A stretch of DNA of 20,880 bases from a virus. Position 1 is the first letter of the stretch, and every line of letters starts with the position of its first letter. Made by a program: the position numbers and the translations under genes. Below are positions 1 to 7,258 of the stretch, piece after piece. Location: positions 1 through 20,880 of the IMG/VR virus record IMGVR_UViG_3300002140_000154. One strand, given 5' to 3'. Under the pieces are notes generated by a model. That model was not told the origin of the DNA. It worked only from the letters and a program-made list of their open reading frames with translations, and searched no databases.

Positions 1-570
1 TTGTTCTGGTTTTTTACCGTGATGATACACGTGAGCAAAATCAACATGGCGCTGGCTAAAAAATACAGCATGACTTTCTATATTGTTAGGCGCAGTAAAT
101 AACGGAATAATGATATTTCTCCAAGGCGCCCATTTGCGGCCTTCGTGATCTATAGAAGTCTTAGTTAAACTATTTTTCCAATCCGATTCTCTAGTACTAT
201 CATTATGTAATCCATACTGACTAGGAGTGATAAAGAAATTGCCGCCAACAACAGGTGAGTTTTCTGCACCCGGTACCATTTGATTTATGCGATCAGCAAA
301 TTTTTCATATACTCCCTGTAGGTTGCCGCTTATAAACATTGTACCGTTATCATTATGTCTTACTGTATCGCAACGACTAAATGCATATCCATACATCCAA
401 CTAATTTCTTCTTCAGTAAATGCTTCATCAAATACTTCTGCTTTTTGAAAGTTTGCTGCTATATTTTGTTGTACAGTTGGGTCTTTTAAATTTGCTAACC
501 AGTGTTCGTAATCTAGTCTATAAGTTTTATGATTCGCAATGTCTTCTGCTCTGTTAATCTTAGCTAACAT
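1..570 (-). CDS. 2OG-Fe(II) oxygenase-like protein, C-terminus cut by window edge
   Basis: I translated this by hand from the ATG at 570-568. The frame stays open to base 1, giving 190 visible residues with no stop. The segment NFFITPSQYGLHNDSTRESD contains an H-x-D pair (H122, D124) after a hydrophobic beta strand, as in the iron-binding turn of 2-oxoglutarate/Fe(II) dioxygenases. It is followed by a second strand-like segment (RNIIIPLF) and a His-rich stretch (HAVFF, RHVDFAHVYHH) that may hold or approach the distal iron-binding His. The C-terminal Arg cannot be placed because the gene is truncated. The start overlaps the stop of the upstream radical SAM gene by 11 nt (560-570), which suggests translational coupling. 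Such enzymes hydroxylate amino acids, nucleotides or small molecules; the substrate here is unknown. It is the second oxygenase of the window. Confidence 0.6.
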   Translation of the reverse strand, partial: MLAKINRAEDIANHKTYRLDYEHWLANLKDPTVQQNIAANFQKAEVFDEAFTEEEISWMYGYAFSRCDTVRHNDNGTMFISGNLQGVYEKFADRINQMVPGAENSPVVGGNFFITPSQYGLHNDSTRESDWKNSLTKTSIDHEGRKWAPWRNIIIPLFTAPNNIESHAVFFSQRHVDFAHVYHHGKKPEQ

Positions 571-1969
571 TAAATATATCCTTCATTTCTGGGAATGTAT
601 CTTCAAACAACATTCCTCGCTGTTTATCACAAAGACTTAAAAACTCTTTCATCTCAGGTAAGCGTTGACTCCAGTCTTCTGATTCCATAAACTGTAACAT
701 GCCTTCAAGACGACTAATACCGTAACTAGCACTACGCCATTTGTCATAATCAACCTTTCCTTTGTGCCAACTAGGAACACCTAACTCCCAATTAGCTTCC
801 CACCATGGATAAAACTCTTCGTACTTTTTACGCACTTCGGCTTTAAACCAAGCTGGCAATACTTTAACATTAAGATGCGGTGGATGGTAAACAAAATGAT
901 AGTTTACGCCGCCGGCGCCAAATGGCCACATGTTGATTTTTTTAAATCCTTGTGTAAGTTTCCATTTGATAAGATCAGGTATGTAATATATATTTAGAGC
1001 TTGTACTGCACAAGCTACAGTAACTTCAACATTATTACTTGTTTTCTTATCTAATATATGAAATACTTCTGCTTGACGACTCCATTTACTTGGATAACGA
1101 ATATATTCATTCATCTGTTCGATACTGTCAATCGAGTAGTGGAATCGTACTAGCTTAAATTCTTTCCACAACTCAAACAAATCTTCGCGCCATTCTACAC
1201 CATTTGAGTTATAACGTAACTCTAAGTCTTTTGCATAACCCATTTTAATAGCGTGTTCAAGTATTTCGTAATGCTCTTCGATAATAAGACTTTCGCCGCC
1301 GGCAAAGTAAATTTGTTGCATACTAGGCATTTGCTCATAAAACTGTTTCCAAAATGTAGGATTTTGTTTATGCCAGTTGTAGCTACTGCCGTTAGTACTG
1401 CCTTTGTCTTGCCACTGCATTGTTTCTTTAAGTGACTCGTTTTTAACATCAGGAAAGATTGCTTTATAATCTTTAATCCAACCACTACTATCATGCGGAC
1501 TGCACATAACACACGCAAGCTGACACTTTGTGCCAAAGCGCAAGTCAATGTATGCTAGTTGCGGAGGCACACTACCATCTTCAGCAGTATCAGCAATTAG
1601 TTTATCAACATCTGTACGTTGACTCCAATATGCAGTTTCCCACATACGTTTGCTATTATGTCCTGCTGCTTCTTCTCTGTAGCACTTCAAACAACTAGGA
1701 GGTTTTTCTCCGGCAAGCATTTGCTTACGCACATTTTTCATGTATGTGCTGTTCCATGCTGTTTCAAAGTCACTTACGTTTAAGTTATTGGGCTTGCCGT
1801 CATCTGTTTTAAGAATACCAACTTGTCCGCCGTGTTCTTTATCATTAGTTGCGCCGACACTGCTTGCATTTGCAGTACAGCATACTCGCATGCTTCCGTC
1901 AGGTCTTGTACTTAAATGTACCCACGGAAGGAGGCAAAATGTTTCGCTTGGTGCTTTTTTCTCTGTCAT
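560..1969 (-). CDS. Radical SAM protein with N-terminal twitch domain
   Basis: 469 aa, ATG start at 1969. The radical SAM cluster motif C-x3-C-x2-C is C149, C153, C156 (GTKCQLACVMCS), and the SAM-binding glycine motif is GGES at 224-227, a variant of the usual GGEP. The N-terminus carries a second cysteine set: C12 in FCLLPWVH, the C30-C31 pair in RVCC, and C93-x2-C96. This matches the pattern of an N-terminal twitch/SPASM-like auxiliary Fe-S domain found in many phage radical SAM proteins. Such enzymes cleave SAM to a 5'-deoxyadenosyl radical and often modify peptides or sugars; the substrate here is unknown. It is related to the 8510-7251 gene. A 53-bp gap separates it from the upstream oxygenase gene, and its own stop overlaps the next gene. 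The Shine-Dalgarno sequence is weak. Confidence 0.9.
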   Translation of the reverse strand: MTEKKAPSETFCLLPWVHLSTRPDGSMRVCCTANASSVGATNDKEHGGQVGILKTDDGKPNNLNVSDFETAWNSTYMKNVRKQMLAGEKPPSCLKCYREEAAGHNSKRMWETAYWSQRTDVDKLIADTAEDGSVPPQLAYIDLRFGTKCQLACVMCSPHDSSGWIKDYKAIFPDVKNESLKETMQWQDKGSTNGSSYNWHKQNPTFWKQFYEQMPSMQQIYFAGGESLIIEEHYEILEHAIKMGYAKDLELRYNSNGVEWREDLFELWKEFKLVRFHYSIDSIEQMNEYIRYPSKWSRQAEVFHILDKKTSNNVEVTVACAVQALNIYYIPDLIKWKLTQGFKKINMWPFGAGGVNYHFVYHPPHLNVKVLPAWFKAEVRKKYEEFYPWWEANWELGVPSWHKGKVDYDKWRSASYGISRLEGMLQFMESEDWSQRLPEMKEFLSLCDKQRGMLFEDTFPEMKDIFNVS

Positions 1970-2022
1970 ACTATTACTTATTTCCAGTTTGTTATAATTG
2001 GGTTAGATTCGGTGCCGTTATT
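1970..2022. other. Short intergenic gap without a convincing promoter or terminator
   Basis: This is the only real gap in the modification block downstream of 12108 apart from the broken-gene locus. On the minus strand it is AT-rich, with a TATAAA-like hexamer at 2022-2027 and another possible box (TATAAC) further in, but no matching TTGACA-like element at normal spacing. No stem-loop followed by a T run was seen. Confidence 0.4.
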
Positions 2023-2577
2023 TTATACTAATACTGTTTTGTCGCACCATAAATCATCTACATAATTTACTATAATACTCGATCTTGCTGCTGTTAATGG
2101 CGACAAGCTGTGGTATTCAGTTCCAGTATTCAAAAAAAACCAGCCGTTGTTTTCAACAGCGTCTCTTGATTTTCCGTTGTGTATAGTACTATTTTTTATA
2201 TTAGTTAGATAAAATTGCAGTGTAAACTTTTTAGCAGGGTCATCGACATGATCTTCTAACCAACTACCTTTTATGTCATTACACAATTCAATTCTTGTAT
2301 ACATACTAGTTAAATCAGTATTAACAAATCTGCTGAATAACTGTTTTATTTCTAGTGAGTCAAAAGAAGCTGCTAGTTGTTTTAAACTATTATCAGTAGT
2401 TTGATGCAGCCATATTCTTTCTACTGCATCTGTTCTTTTTCCATTAATAAAATTAAAGGGATAATTTGTTGTAGCATTTTTTAATTTTTCAAATGCAGTA
2501 GATTCTATTAAATTATTAAAATAATAAACACAATATTGTCCATCGACTTTAGTAGGTATAAAATTAGTGTTAATCAA
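2023..2577 (-). CDS. 2OG-Fe(II) oxygenase-like protein
   Basis: 184 aa. The probable iron triad is H110-x-D112 in WLEDHVDDPAKKFTLQFYL and H156 in NTGTEYHSLSP, with R165 (AARSSIIVNY) nine residues after H156 in the position of the 2-oxoglutarate-binding Arg. Order and spacing fit small phage and prolyl-4-hydroxylase-like dioxygenases of about 180-200 aa. The start is TTG at 2577-2575, since no ATG lies near the N-terminal end of the frame; an AAGGA-like Shine-Dalgarno sits about 10 nt upstream. The gene overlaps the stop of the upstream gene (2570), so it is probably read by coupled translation. The substrate is unknown. The neighbourhood of radical SAM and glycosyltransferase-like genes makes hydroxylation before further decoration an attractive guess, but this is inference. 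Confidence 0.7.
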   Translation of the reverse strand: MINTNFIPTKVDGQYCVYYFNNLIESTAFEKLKNATTNYPFNFINGKRTDAVERIWLHQTTDNSLKQLAASFDSLEIKQLFSRFVNTDLTSMYTRIELCNDIKGSWLEDHVDDPAKKFTLQFYLTNIKNSTIHNGKSRDAVENNGWFFLNTGTEYHSLSPLTAARSSIIVNYVDDLWCDKTVLV

Positions 2578-3499
2578 AATGATACTTCCTTCTTATTAGC
2601 GTGTTGTATAGATTGCATTCTGTTAATGTGTTACCTGTAGCATAGTCATTTATAATTCTAATTCTTTTTGTTTTACATAACTTTGAAGCAACCATAGGAT
2701 CAATGTGAAAATACAATTCCCAAAAGTCTAAGTTTTCATCCATTAAGGAATTGTCTAATATTTCAATAGATATTTTATTTTTTCTTGCTTTTGTATATTT
2801 TATAGGATATTGTGTATTTGTAATTTCTTTTTCAATTGTAGAGTTAACAATTTCTAATCCGTGTGTTAATAGATAGTCTAATATACTAAACTCAGTACGA
2901 AGTCTACTTGTAGTATACCAATCATCGTATCCGTTATGATCTCTACGATGTGTTTCGCCGTGCCATGATATTTCTAATCTAGAAGGTCCATATGATTTAG
3001 GTGCAAGATTAATACTTATATTTGTTCCGTATATATTATAGATATCTTCCAAAGTTGTTATTCGCGTTAAACCAGGAATATATATAAAACTTTGCCACAC
3101 TACTGGAACATATTTTAAATTTAAATATCTTGCACATAACAATCTTTTATTTCCAGGATGTATACTGTTACTATCATAAAAATTTAAAGGAGAAGAAATG
3201 CCGGTTTGGTCCATGCTAGTAATTAAAAAATTTGATAAATTGCACATCTCTCCTACTATTCGTTTAGGATGATCTCTGTGCTCTATCATTTTATAGTCTA
3301 AATTGACATAATAATTTCTAAGTTTGTTATCAGACAGATAATCCTCGGCTGCACCAGGTATATGACTTAGATTAGCTAGCGGGTATTCAGGAAAGAAATA
3401 GAGATAATGATTCCTTAAAAACTTGTTAATTTTTTTTGGAATTCGAGGTTTTTTTGATAATTTATCTTCTATTAGTAATGACGGCATACTGGTACTCAC
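2570..3499 (-). CDS. Uncharacterised protein with a possible ParB/sulfiredoxin-like segment
   Basis: 309 aa, not confidently recognised. The start is GTG at 3499-3497, forming a GTGA overlap with the stop of the radical SAM gene upstream; an in-frame ATG four codons later (3487) is the alternative. The central segment IHPGNKRLLCARYLNLKYVPVV resembles the G-x-x-R-x-x-A-x-x-x-L-x-x-x-x-V-P-V core of ParB/Srx-like domains, which bind nucleotides and appear in several phage proteins. The N-terminus is basic (KKPRIPKKINKFLRNH) and the rest shows no transmembrane segment or signal peptide. The C-terminal half has a WHGETHRRDHNGYDDWY stretch rich in His, Asp and Tyr of unknown meaning. Position inside the enzyme chain suggests a role in the same process. 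Confidence 0.45.
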   Translation of the reverse strand: MSTSMPSLLIEDKLSKKPRIPKKINKFLRNHYLYFFPEYPLANLSHIPGAAEDYLSDNKLRNYYVNLDYKMIEHRDHPKRIVGEMCNLSNFLITSMDQTGISSPLNFYDSNSIHPGNKRLLCARYLNLKYVPVVWQSFIYIPGLTRITTLEDIYNIYGTNISINLAPKSYGPSRLEISWHGETHRRDHNGYDDWYTTSRLRTEFSILDYLLTHGLEIVNSTIEKEITNTQYPIKYTKARKNKISIEILDNSLMDENLDFWELYFHIDPMVASKLCKTKRIRIINDYATGNTLTECNLYNTLIRRKYHFD

Positions 3500-4563
3500 T
3501 TAAACTGTTCAGCAAAAGGATCAAACTCTGCGCCACACTTCATGGCGCATACTTTTAATTTGCCATTTGAGCAACTATCTTTGCTCCAACTGTCTTGTAT
3601 AGTATCAAATATACCTGTGTCAAATACTGCTGCTAATCCGTTACGTGCATCTAATGCATTTTTATTAGGGATAAAATCCCATATTTGTTCTACCTTAGGA
3701 TCTTTATGCCACCATTTGTACATGCGTCCAGCTGTCCAACAACAAGGCAATGCTAGACCTTCTGCTGTAATGAACAAGCTATTGTCTTTCTTTACTTTAC
3801 AAATAATAGGAGCTCTATCATAGTATGCATCCATACTATTATATTTCTTTTCTACTTTTTCTTGAGTCTTTAATGCATTATTTTGATATTTAATATCAGG
3901 TTTTTTTAATTCTGCTGCTACCTTTCCTTTTTTGTCAACTGCTTGGTGCGATTCTTTTTTCTTTGAATCTTGCGTGATAAAGCGGCCTGTCTTTTTCTTC
4001 ATAAACTTCTCGCAGCCCCAGGCATTAGCAAGTGCTTCTGCTTCCTCAACTTGATGTTGATTATGTTCAAATATTAAAAAGTCCCAACGAGCTCTGCCGC
4101 CTGCTGCAATAAATGCTTGCATATTACGTTCTACATTATCCCATACAACGCCTTGACGATAGATATGGTTAGTGTCACGTAGGCCGTCGACACTAAAAAT
4201 AACTGCGCCCATTCTTCCAAAGACATGGGCTAATTTAGTCCACCAATCTGCACTTTTTGCTCCAGCATTTGTGTTCATGCTTAACCACATATTAGTGTTG
4301 TGTTCGCGGAAGTATTTGAATATTTCTAATGTATCTTTTGCAACAATAGGATCACCTAAATTTCCGCACATATACATTGTGTTAAGCTGTGCAATGAACT
4401 CTGGAAGGAATATCTTTTTGCAATCTTCTAGTGTAAGTTCATCTAAATTAATGTGTGGATTGATACCTTGACCGTTCATATTACGATCACACATAGGACA
4501 ACTGGCTTGACAATTTTGAGTTACTTCAAGATGAATTGATCTTATATCTTCATACTTATACAT
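3496..4563 (-). CDS. Radical SAM/SPASM-domain enzyme
   Basis: 355 aa, ATG start at 4563 with an 8-nt overlap with the upstream gene. The radical SAM cluster is C18-x3-C22-x2-C25 (TQNCQASCPMCDRN) close to the N-terminus. The usual GGEP is replaced by GNLGDP at 67-72, a variant of the SAM-binding turn. The C-terminal third has a SPASM-type cysteine set for auxiliary Fe-S clusters: C255, the C274-C275 pair (ALPCCW), C331, C339 and C343. Between the two domains (about 189-240) lies a Lys-rich, low-complexity insertion that looks surface exposed. SPASM enzymes commonly modify peptides such as RiPP precursors, enzyme active sites or virion proteins, but some act on sugars. This architecture differs from the two twitch-type radical SAM proteins here, so it probably does a different reaction. 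Confidence 0.9.
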   Translation of the reverse strand: MYKYEDIRSIHLEVTQNCQASCPMCDRNMNGQGINPHINLDELTLEDCKKIFLPEFIAQLNTMYMCGNLGDPIVAKDTLEIFKYFREHNTNMWLSMNTNAGAKSADWWTKLAHVFGRMGAVIFSVDGLRDTNHIYRQGVVWDNVERNMQAFIAAGGRARWDFLIFEHNQHQVEEAEALANAWGCEKFMKKKTGRFITQDSKKKESHQAVDKKGKVAAELKKPDIKYQNNALKTQEKVEKKYNSMDAYYDRAPIICKVKKDNSLFITAEGLALPCCWTAGRMYKWWHKDPKVEQIWDFIPNKNALDARNGLAAVFDTGIFDTIQDSWSKDSCSNGKLKVCAMKCGAEFDPFAEQFK

Positions 4564-5506
4564 ATTTTATATATTCTTCTATTGGAGGTTTTTGGTAGTC
4601 GTCGCTGTTTGGTATGTAAGCTTCGGCATTATACACCGGGCAATGATATGTAACATCGTCGGATTTATAACCAATTCCTAAATATAGTTGAGGGTGTATT
4701 CCGATATCATCGACCATGTTGTTGTCATTTTGTATACAAGCGCAAAATCCAACAGCCAACCCAACAGCAGGAGCAGCAAGACTAACGTACATTGCTGCAA
4801 GACCTATTTCAACTCCTGCTTCATAAAGATAGTAGTTTTTATCAACATTGTCTTGCGGTGTTCCTCTAATGCCAAATGCAAGCACATACGGAGCAAGAAC
4901 CTGAGGATTATATCTTGATTTTGGATTACCTAGATCTGCTTCTGTACCTCTATACATTTTTTGTTGTAACTCAGGCATTGCATGTGTAGGAATAATACGT
5001 AAATCGTATCTAACTCGACGCTGTTTACTCGGCACATAATTGTGTATGCCTCTTACAATGTCATCTATTAAATGCTGTTCAGGTATTTGATTTGTCCAAT
5101 TATACGTATTAATTCTTTTGTCTCTAAGGTATTCAAAAGAACCTAATTTATAAATTGGTTCATTTAAAATATTGCCTATTGTAATAGATATTAAATTATC
5201 AATGTCACTAGACGGGCAAATTTCATTTATCAAAGTATTAATTATTTTGTAAGTTTTTACTTCGACATCAGTTGTTTTTAACTGAGACTTTCCCCTGTTC
5301 CAAAATCTACTGGTAATATTTTGTGTTCTATCAGTTCCAGTATTTACTAAATCATATATCCATGCATCATATACATATCCAATATCTCTATAGCACTTTT
5401 CAAATTCAGTAGTACGATTAGGATAAGATTTTTTAATCCACTCTACTGCTTGATCAATTATAGATTTTTTATTTTCTTTTAAAATTTCAATTACGTTCAT
5501 TGTCAT
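4556..5506 (-). CDS. Nitroreductase-like flavoprotein with a phage-type N-terminal helical domain
   Basis: 316 aa. Residues about 1-95 (ILKENKKSIIDQAVEWI ... CYRDIGYVYDAWIYDLVNTG) match the helical segment with a C-R-D-x-G-Y-x-x-D-A-x-x-Y-D-L core that I know from structural proteins of marine T4-like phages. The C-terminal two thirds look like an FMN nitroreductase fold: a VRYDLRII strand, a PQVLAPYVLAFG strand, the long helix YLYEAGVEIGLAAMYVSLAA, then GLAVGFCACI and a closing LYLGIGYKS. The family uses FMN and NAD(P)H to reduce nitro, quinone or enone groups or to dehydrogenate substrates. The start is either the ATG at 5506, which forms an ATGA overlap with the upstream broken gene, or the ATG at 5500, which has a GGA 6 nt upstream. 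The fold call rests on pattern recognition only. Confidence 0.55.
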   Translation of the reverse strand: MTMNVIEILKENKKSIIDQAVEWIKKSYPNRTTEFEKCYRDIGYVYDAWIYDLVNTGTDRTQNITSRFWNRGKSQLKTTDVEVKTYKIINTLINEICPSSDIDNLISITIGNILNEPIYKLGSFEYLRDKRINTYNWTNQIPEQHLIDDIVRGIHNYVPSKQRRVRYDLRIIPTHAMPELQQKMYRGTEADLGNPKSRYNPQVLAPYVLAFGIRGTPQDNVDKNYYLYEAGVEIGLAAMYVSLAAPAVGLAVGFCACIQNDNNMVDDIGIHPQLYLGIGYKSDDVTYHCPVYNAEAYIPNSDDYQKPPIEEYIKYV

Positions 5507-5761
5507 TCCAATATTAATTTTACATCCTTACCTGGGCCAACTTTACTCGGTAAGTCGCCGTACTGTTCTACATACCATTTAATAACTGCTGTGTACCAAT
5601 TTTGACTATTATGATGAGCCTGTTTGTTAATACCAATTTTGGCTATTATGATGTGCTTGCTTGTTAAACTGCCATATGTTATTATTTGTTGCGTCTATAG
5701 TACTTAGCGCACGAGCGCTTTCCTTTTGCAATTCTCTTAAACTTAAATCATCTATATTCAT
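5503..5761 (-). pseudogene. Small gene split by a 37-bp tandem repeat (frameshifted)
   Basis: From the ATG at 5761-5759 the frame encodes 44 residues (begins MNIDDLSLRELQKESARAL) and stops at TAA 5629-5627. The stop lies just past the join between two tandem 37-bp copies at 5631-5667 and 5594-5630. From the second copy a different frame continues (NKQAHHNSQNWY, then TAVIKWYVEQYGDLPSKV) to TGA at 5505-5503. Removing one copy would restore a single 73-residue protein. Both outer ends form ATGA overlaps: the start with the stop of the methyltransferase gene and the TGA with the ATG of the nitroreductase-like gene. That is strong evidence that the two pieces are one gene. The 73-residue product is not recognised. 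Alternatives are an assembly joint, or a +1 shift at TAT-TAA-C that would give a protein with the 12-residue block twice. Confidence 0.8.
5594..5667 (-). repeat. Imperfect 37-bp tandem direct repeat, two copies
   Basis: The copies are 5631-5667 (first in reading order) and 5594-5630 (second), directly adjacent, with 33 of 37 bases identical. In the coding frame each reads NKQAHHNSQNWY, and all four differences are third-position synonymous changes (AAG/AAA, CAA/CAG, GCA/GCT, AGC/AGT). The unit length is not a multiple of three, so the second copy shifts the frame. Confidence 0.95.
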
Positions 5762-6591
5762 GGTCTACCAATCAACATAAATCTTTTATAACCAAATAGT
5801 TCTTTTTCGCCTGCATATTCGATCCGTGTCATTGGAAATTTAATTAACATTTCATTTATACTGTGTACACAGTTTATGTGTTCTTCTACCTCAAATAAAT
5901 TGTTTGTTTGAATTACAAAAAGAGGATCACTGCTTTGAGTTCTAATAGTAAATTTAGTATACCAATCTTCGTTAAAGTGTTCTGCGCTAGTATTAACTAC
6001 AAGATCAGGTATTGTTTTTTCTTTAGATGTAGCAGTTATATTATATTCGCATCCTGTTCTAAATAACCAAGTAGGATTTGTAATATCTAAACTTGCAGAT
6101 TTTACTTCAAAGTCTTTAATTTTATCATTATTAAAAATTTTGTCGCTCACTTCTAGTGCAGCTGGATCAATATCAAAAATTCTCATTTTATTATAAGAGA
6201 TATTTGCTGCATCAAGGTAAAGACGTAGCTGTCCAAACCATCCTGCATGTACATGAATCATTTCAAAATTATTTTTAATTTTTAATAATTCTTCAGCTAA
6301 CCAGATTTTACTTAATACCTGTCCTCTACTAAATGCATCTTGTAGCAATAATGGGTTATTACCTAATCTGTAATACTTATGAAATATATCAAAAATTGGG
6401 TTTGGTGTAAACTTTCTTAATACACTTATAAATTCAATCATTCCTGCTTGATTAGTATCATCAATTACTGGCGAATCTGCATACATAGCTTGTTCTAAAA
6501 AATCAATAAACTTTTTTGCTTCTTTATCATCAACAAATCTTAAATATTCTGATAGACCTCTTACCCAGCTTAAAGTACTTTCATTACTCAT
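5758..6591 (-). CDS. SAM-dependent methyltransferase-like protein (class I fold)
   Basis: 277 aa, ATG start at 6591, 8-nt overlap with the upstream gene. Residues 1-110 are helical with no clear motif. A Rossmann-type SAM site then follows: strand and loop MIHVHAGWFGQ (111-121) in the place of motif I, and strand 2 with its acidic residue in MRIFDIDPAALEVSDKIF (136-153). A later motif is DLVVNTSAEHF (196-206), in the place of the D-x-V/I-x-x motif near the active site. The first loop is not the canonical G-x-G-x-G (it reads HAGWFGQ), so the SAM loop is atypical. The substrate cannot be read. No DNA-methylase catalytic signature (DPPY, PCQ) is present, which favours a protein, sugar or small-molecule target. 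Its stop forms an ATGA overlap with the broken small gene. Confidence 0.7.
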   Translation of the reverse strand: MSNESTLSWVRGLSEYLRFVDDKEAKKFIDFLEQAMYADSPVIDDTNQAGMIEFISVLRKFTPNPIFDIFHKYYRLGNNPLLLQDAFSRGQVLSKIWLAEELLKIKNNFEMIHVHAGWFGQLRLYLDAANISYNKMRIFDIDPAALEVSDKIFNNDKIKDFEVKSASLDITNPTWLFRTGCEYNITATSKEKTIPDLVVNTSAEHFNEDWYTKFTIRTQSSDPLFVIQTNNLFEVEEHINCVHSINEMLIKFPMTRIEYAGEKELFGYKRFMLIGRP

Positions 6592-7258
6592 TAAACTTTT
6601 CCTTTAACCAATCGAAGTCGTTAATTTGTTTAAGTGCTTCTGCATTGCCTCGATTTCTTGCGCCATATGCTGCGCCTGCTTTTGCACCTTGAATAGCATA
6701 GCTACCAAATGGACGATCTTCTCCTATTGTACACCATGTGTGCAATCTTTTATCAGTTTCTTCTGACTTTTGTCTATCAATAACTTTGCTTGCAAGTTTA
6801 CAACATTCTCTAAATGCACTTTTCCAAGTTTCAAACTCGCCTGTATTAAATGCAGTAACATTTGCAATATACGGCATTAATACAAAATTATTACTAATGC
6901 TTGTAGTCATGTCAGGCTTACTAACATCCATATCAATTGTCATTTTTCGTGGAAATAACTTAATGCCGCCGTACCCGTAGACTAGATCATTAATCGGATT
7001 TTGACTGCGCCAAACGTGTACGTGATCTAATTGATGATCGGGCACTTCATATTCAAAGTTAAAATCTTCTTTAATTACTGCATCTGCATCAACAATCCAT
7101 ACCATTTTAGTAAAGCACTTTTTTGCTGCTTTAATGTGTGCTTGATGAATGCCTTTTACACCGTGAACTCGTTTAGCTATTGGAAATCTTTCCTTTAGTG
7201 CTGCATAATTTGCATCAGCAGTAGGTTCATTATAGCTTATGAAAACAATATCATACAT
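6584..7258 (-). CDS. Glycosyltransferase-like protein with DxD motif (shorter paralogue)
   Basis: 224 aa, ATG start at 7258, overlapping the upstream radical SAM stop by 8 nt. It begins with a GT-A-like strand and motif (YDIVFISYNEPTADANY), then RFPIAKRVHGVKGIHQAHIKAA and the metal- and nucleotide-sugar-binding type DAD (D57, D59) in MVWIVDADAVIKEDF. A conserved glycine stretch, YGYGGIKLFPRK, follows. The same order of motifs is in the 9421-8507 protein (ISYNEP/LSYDEP, KRVHGV, DAD/DGD, YGYGGIK/YGNGGLK), so the two are paralogues. They bracket a twitch-type radical SAM gene. I know of similar proteins in marine T4-like phages usually labelled glycosyltransferase, but sugar and acceptor are unknown. 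No membrane segment was seen. Confidence 0.65.
   Translation of the reverse strand: MYDIVFISYNEPTADANYAALKERFPIAKRVHGVKGIHQAHIKAAKKCFTKMVWIVDADAVIKEDFNFEYEVPDHQLDHVHVWRSQNPINDLVYGYGGIKLFPRKMTIDMDVSKPDMTTSISNNFVLMPYIANVTAFNTGEFETWKSAFRECCKLASKVIDRQKSEETDKRLHTWCTIGEDRPFGSYAIQGAKAGAAYGARNRGNAEALKQINDFDWLKEKFNE

Noticed and set aside
2018-2030. TATAAAATA as promoter of the radical SAM gene at 1969
   Set aside because: It has one base too many for a late box, and no -35 element stands at 15-18 bp; AT-rich background explains it.
5594-5667. CRISPR-like repeat
   Set aside because: There are only two 37-bp units, directly adjacent and without spacers, and they lie inside a coding frame.
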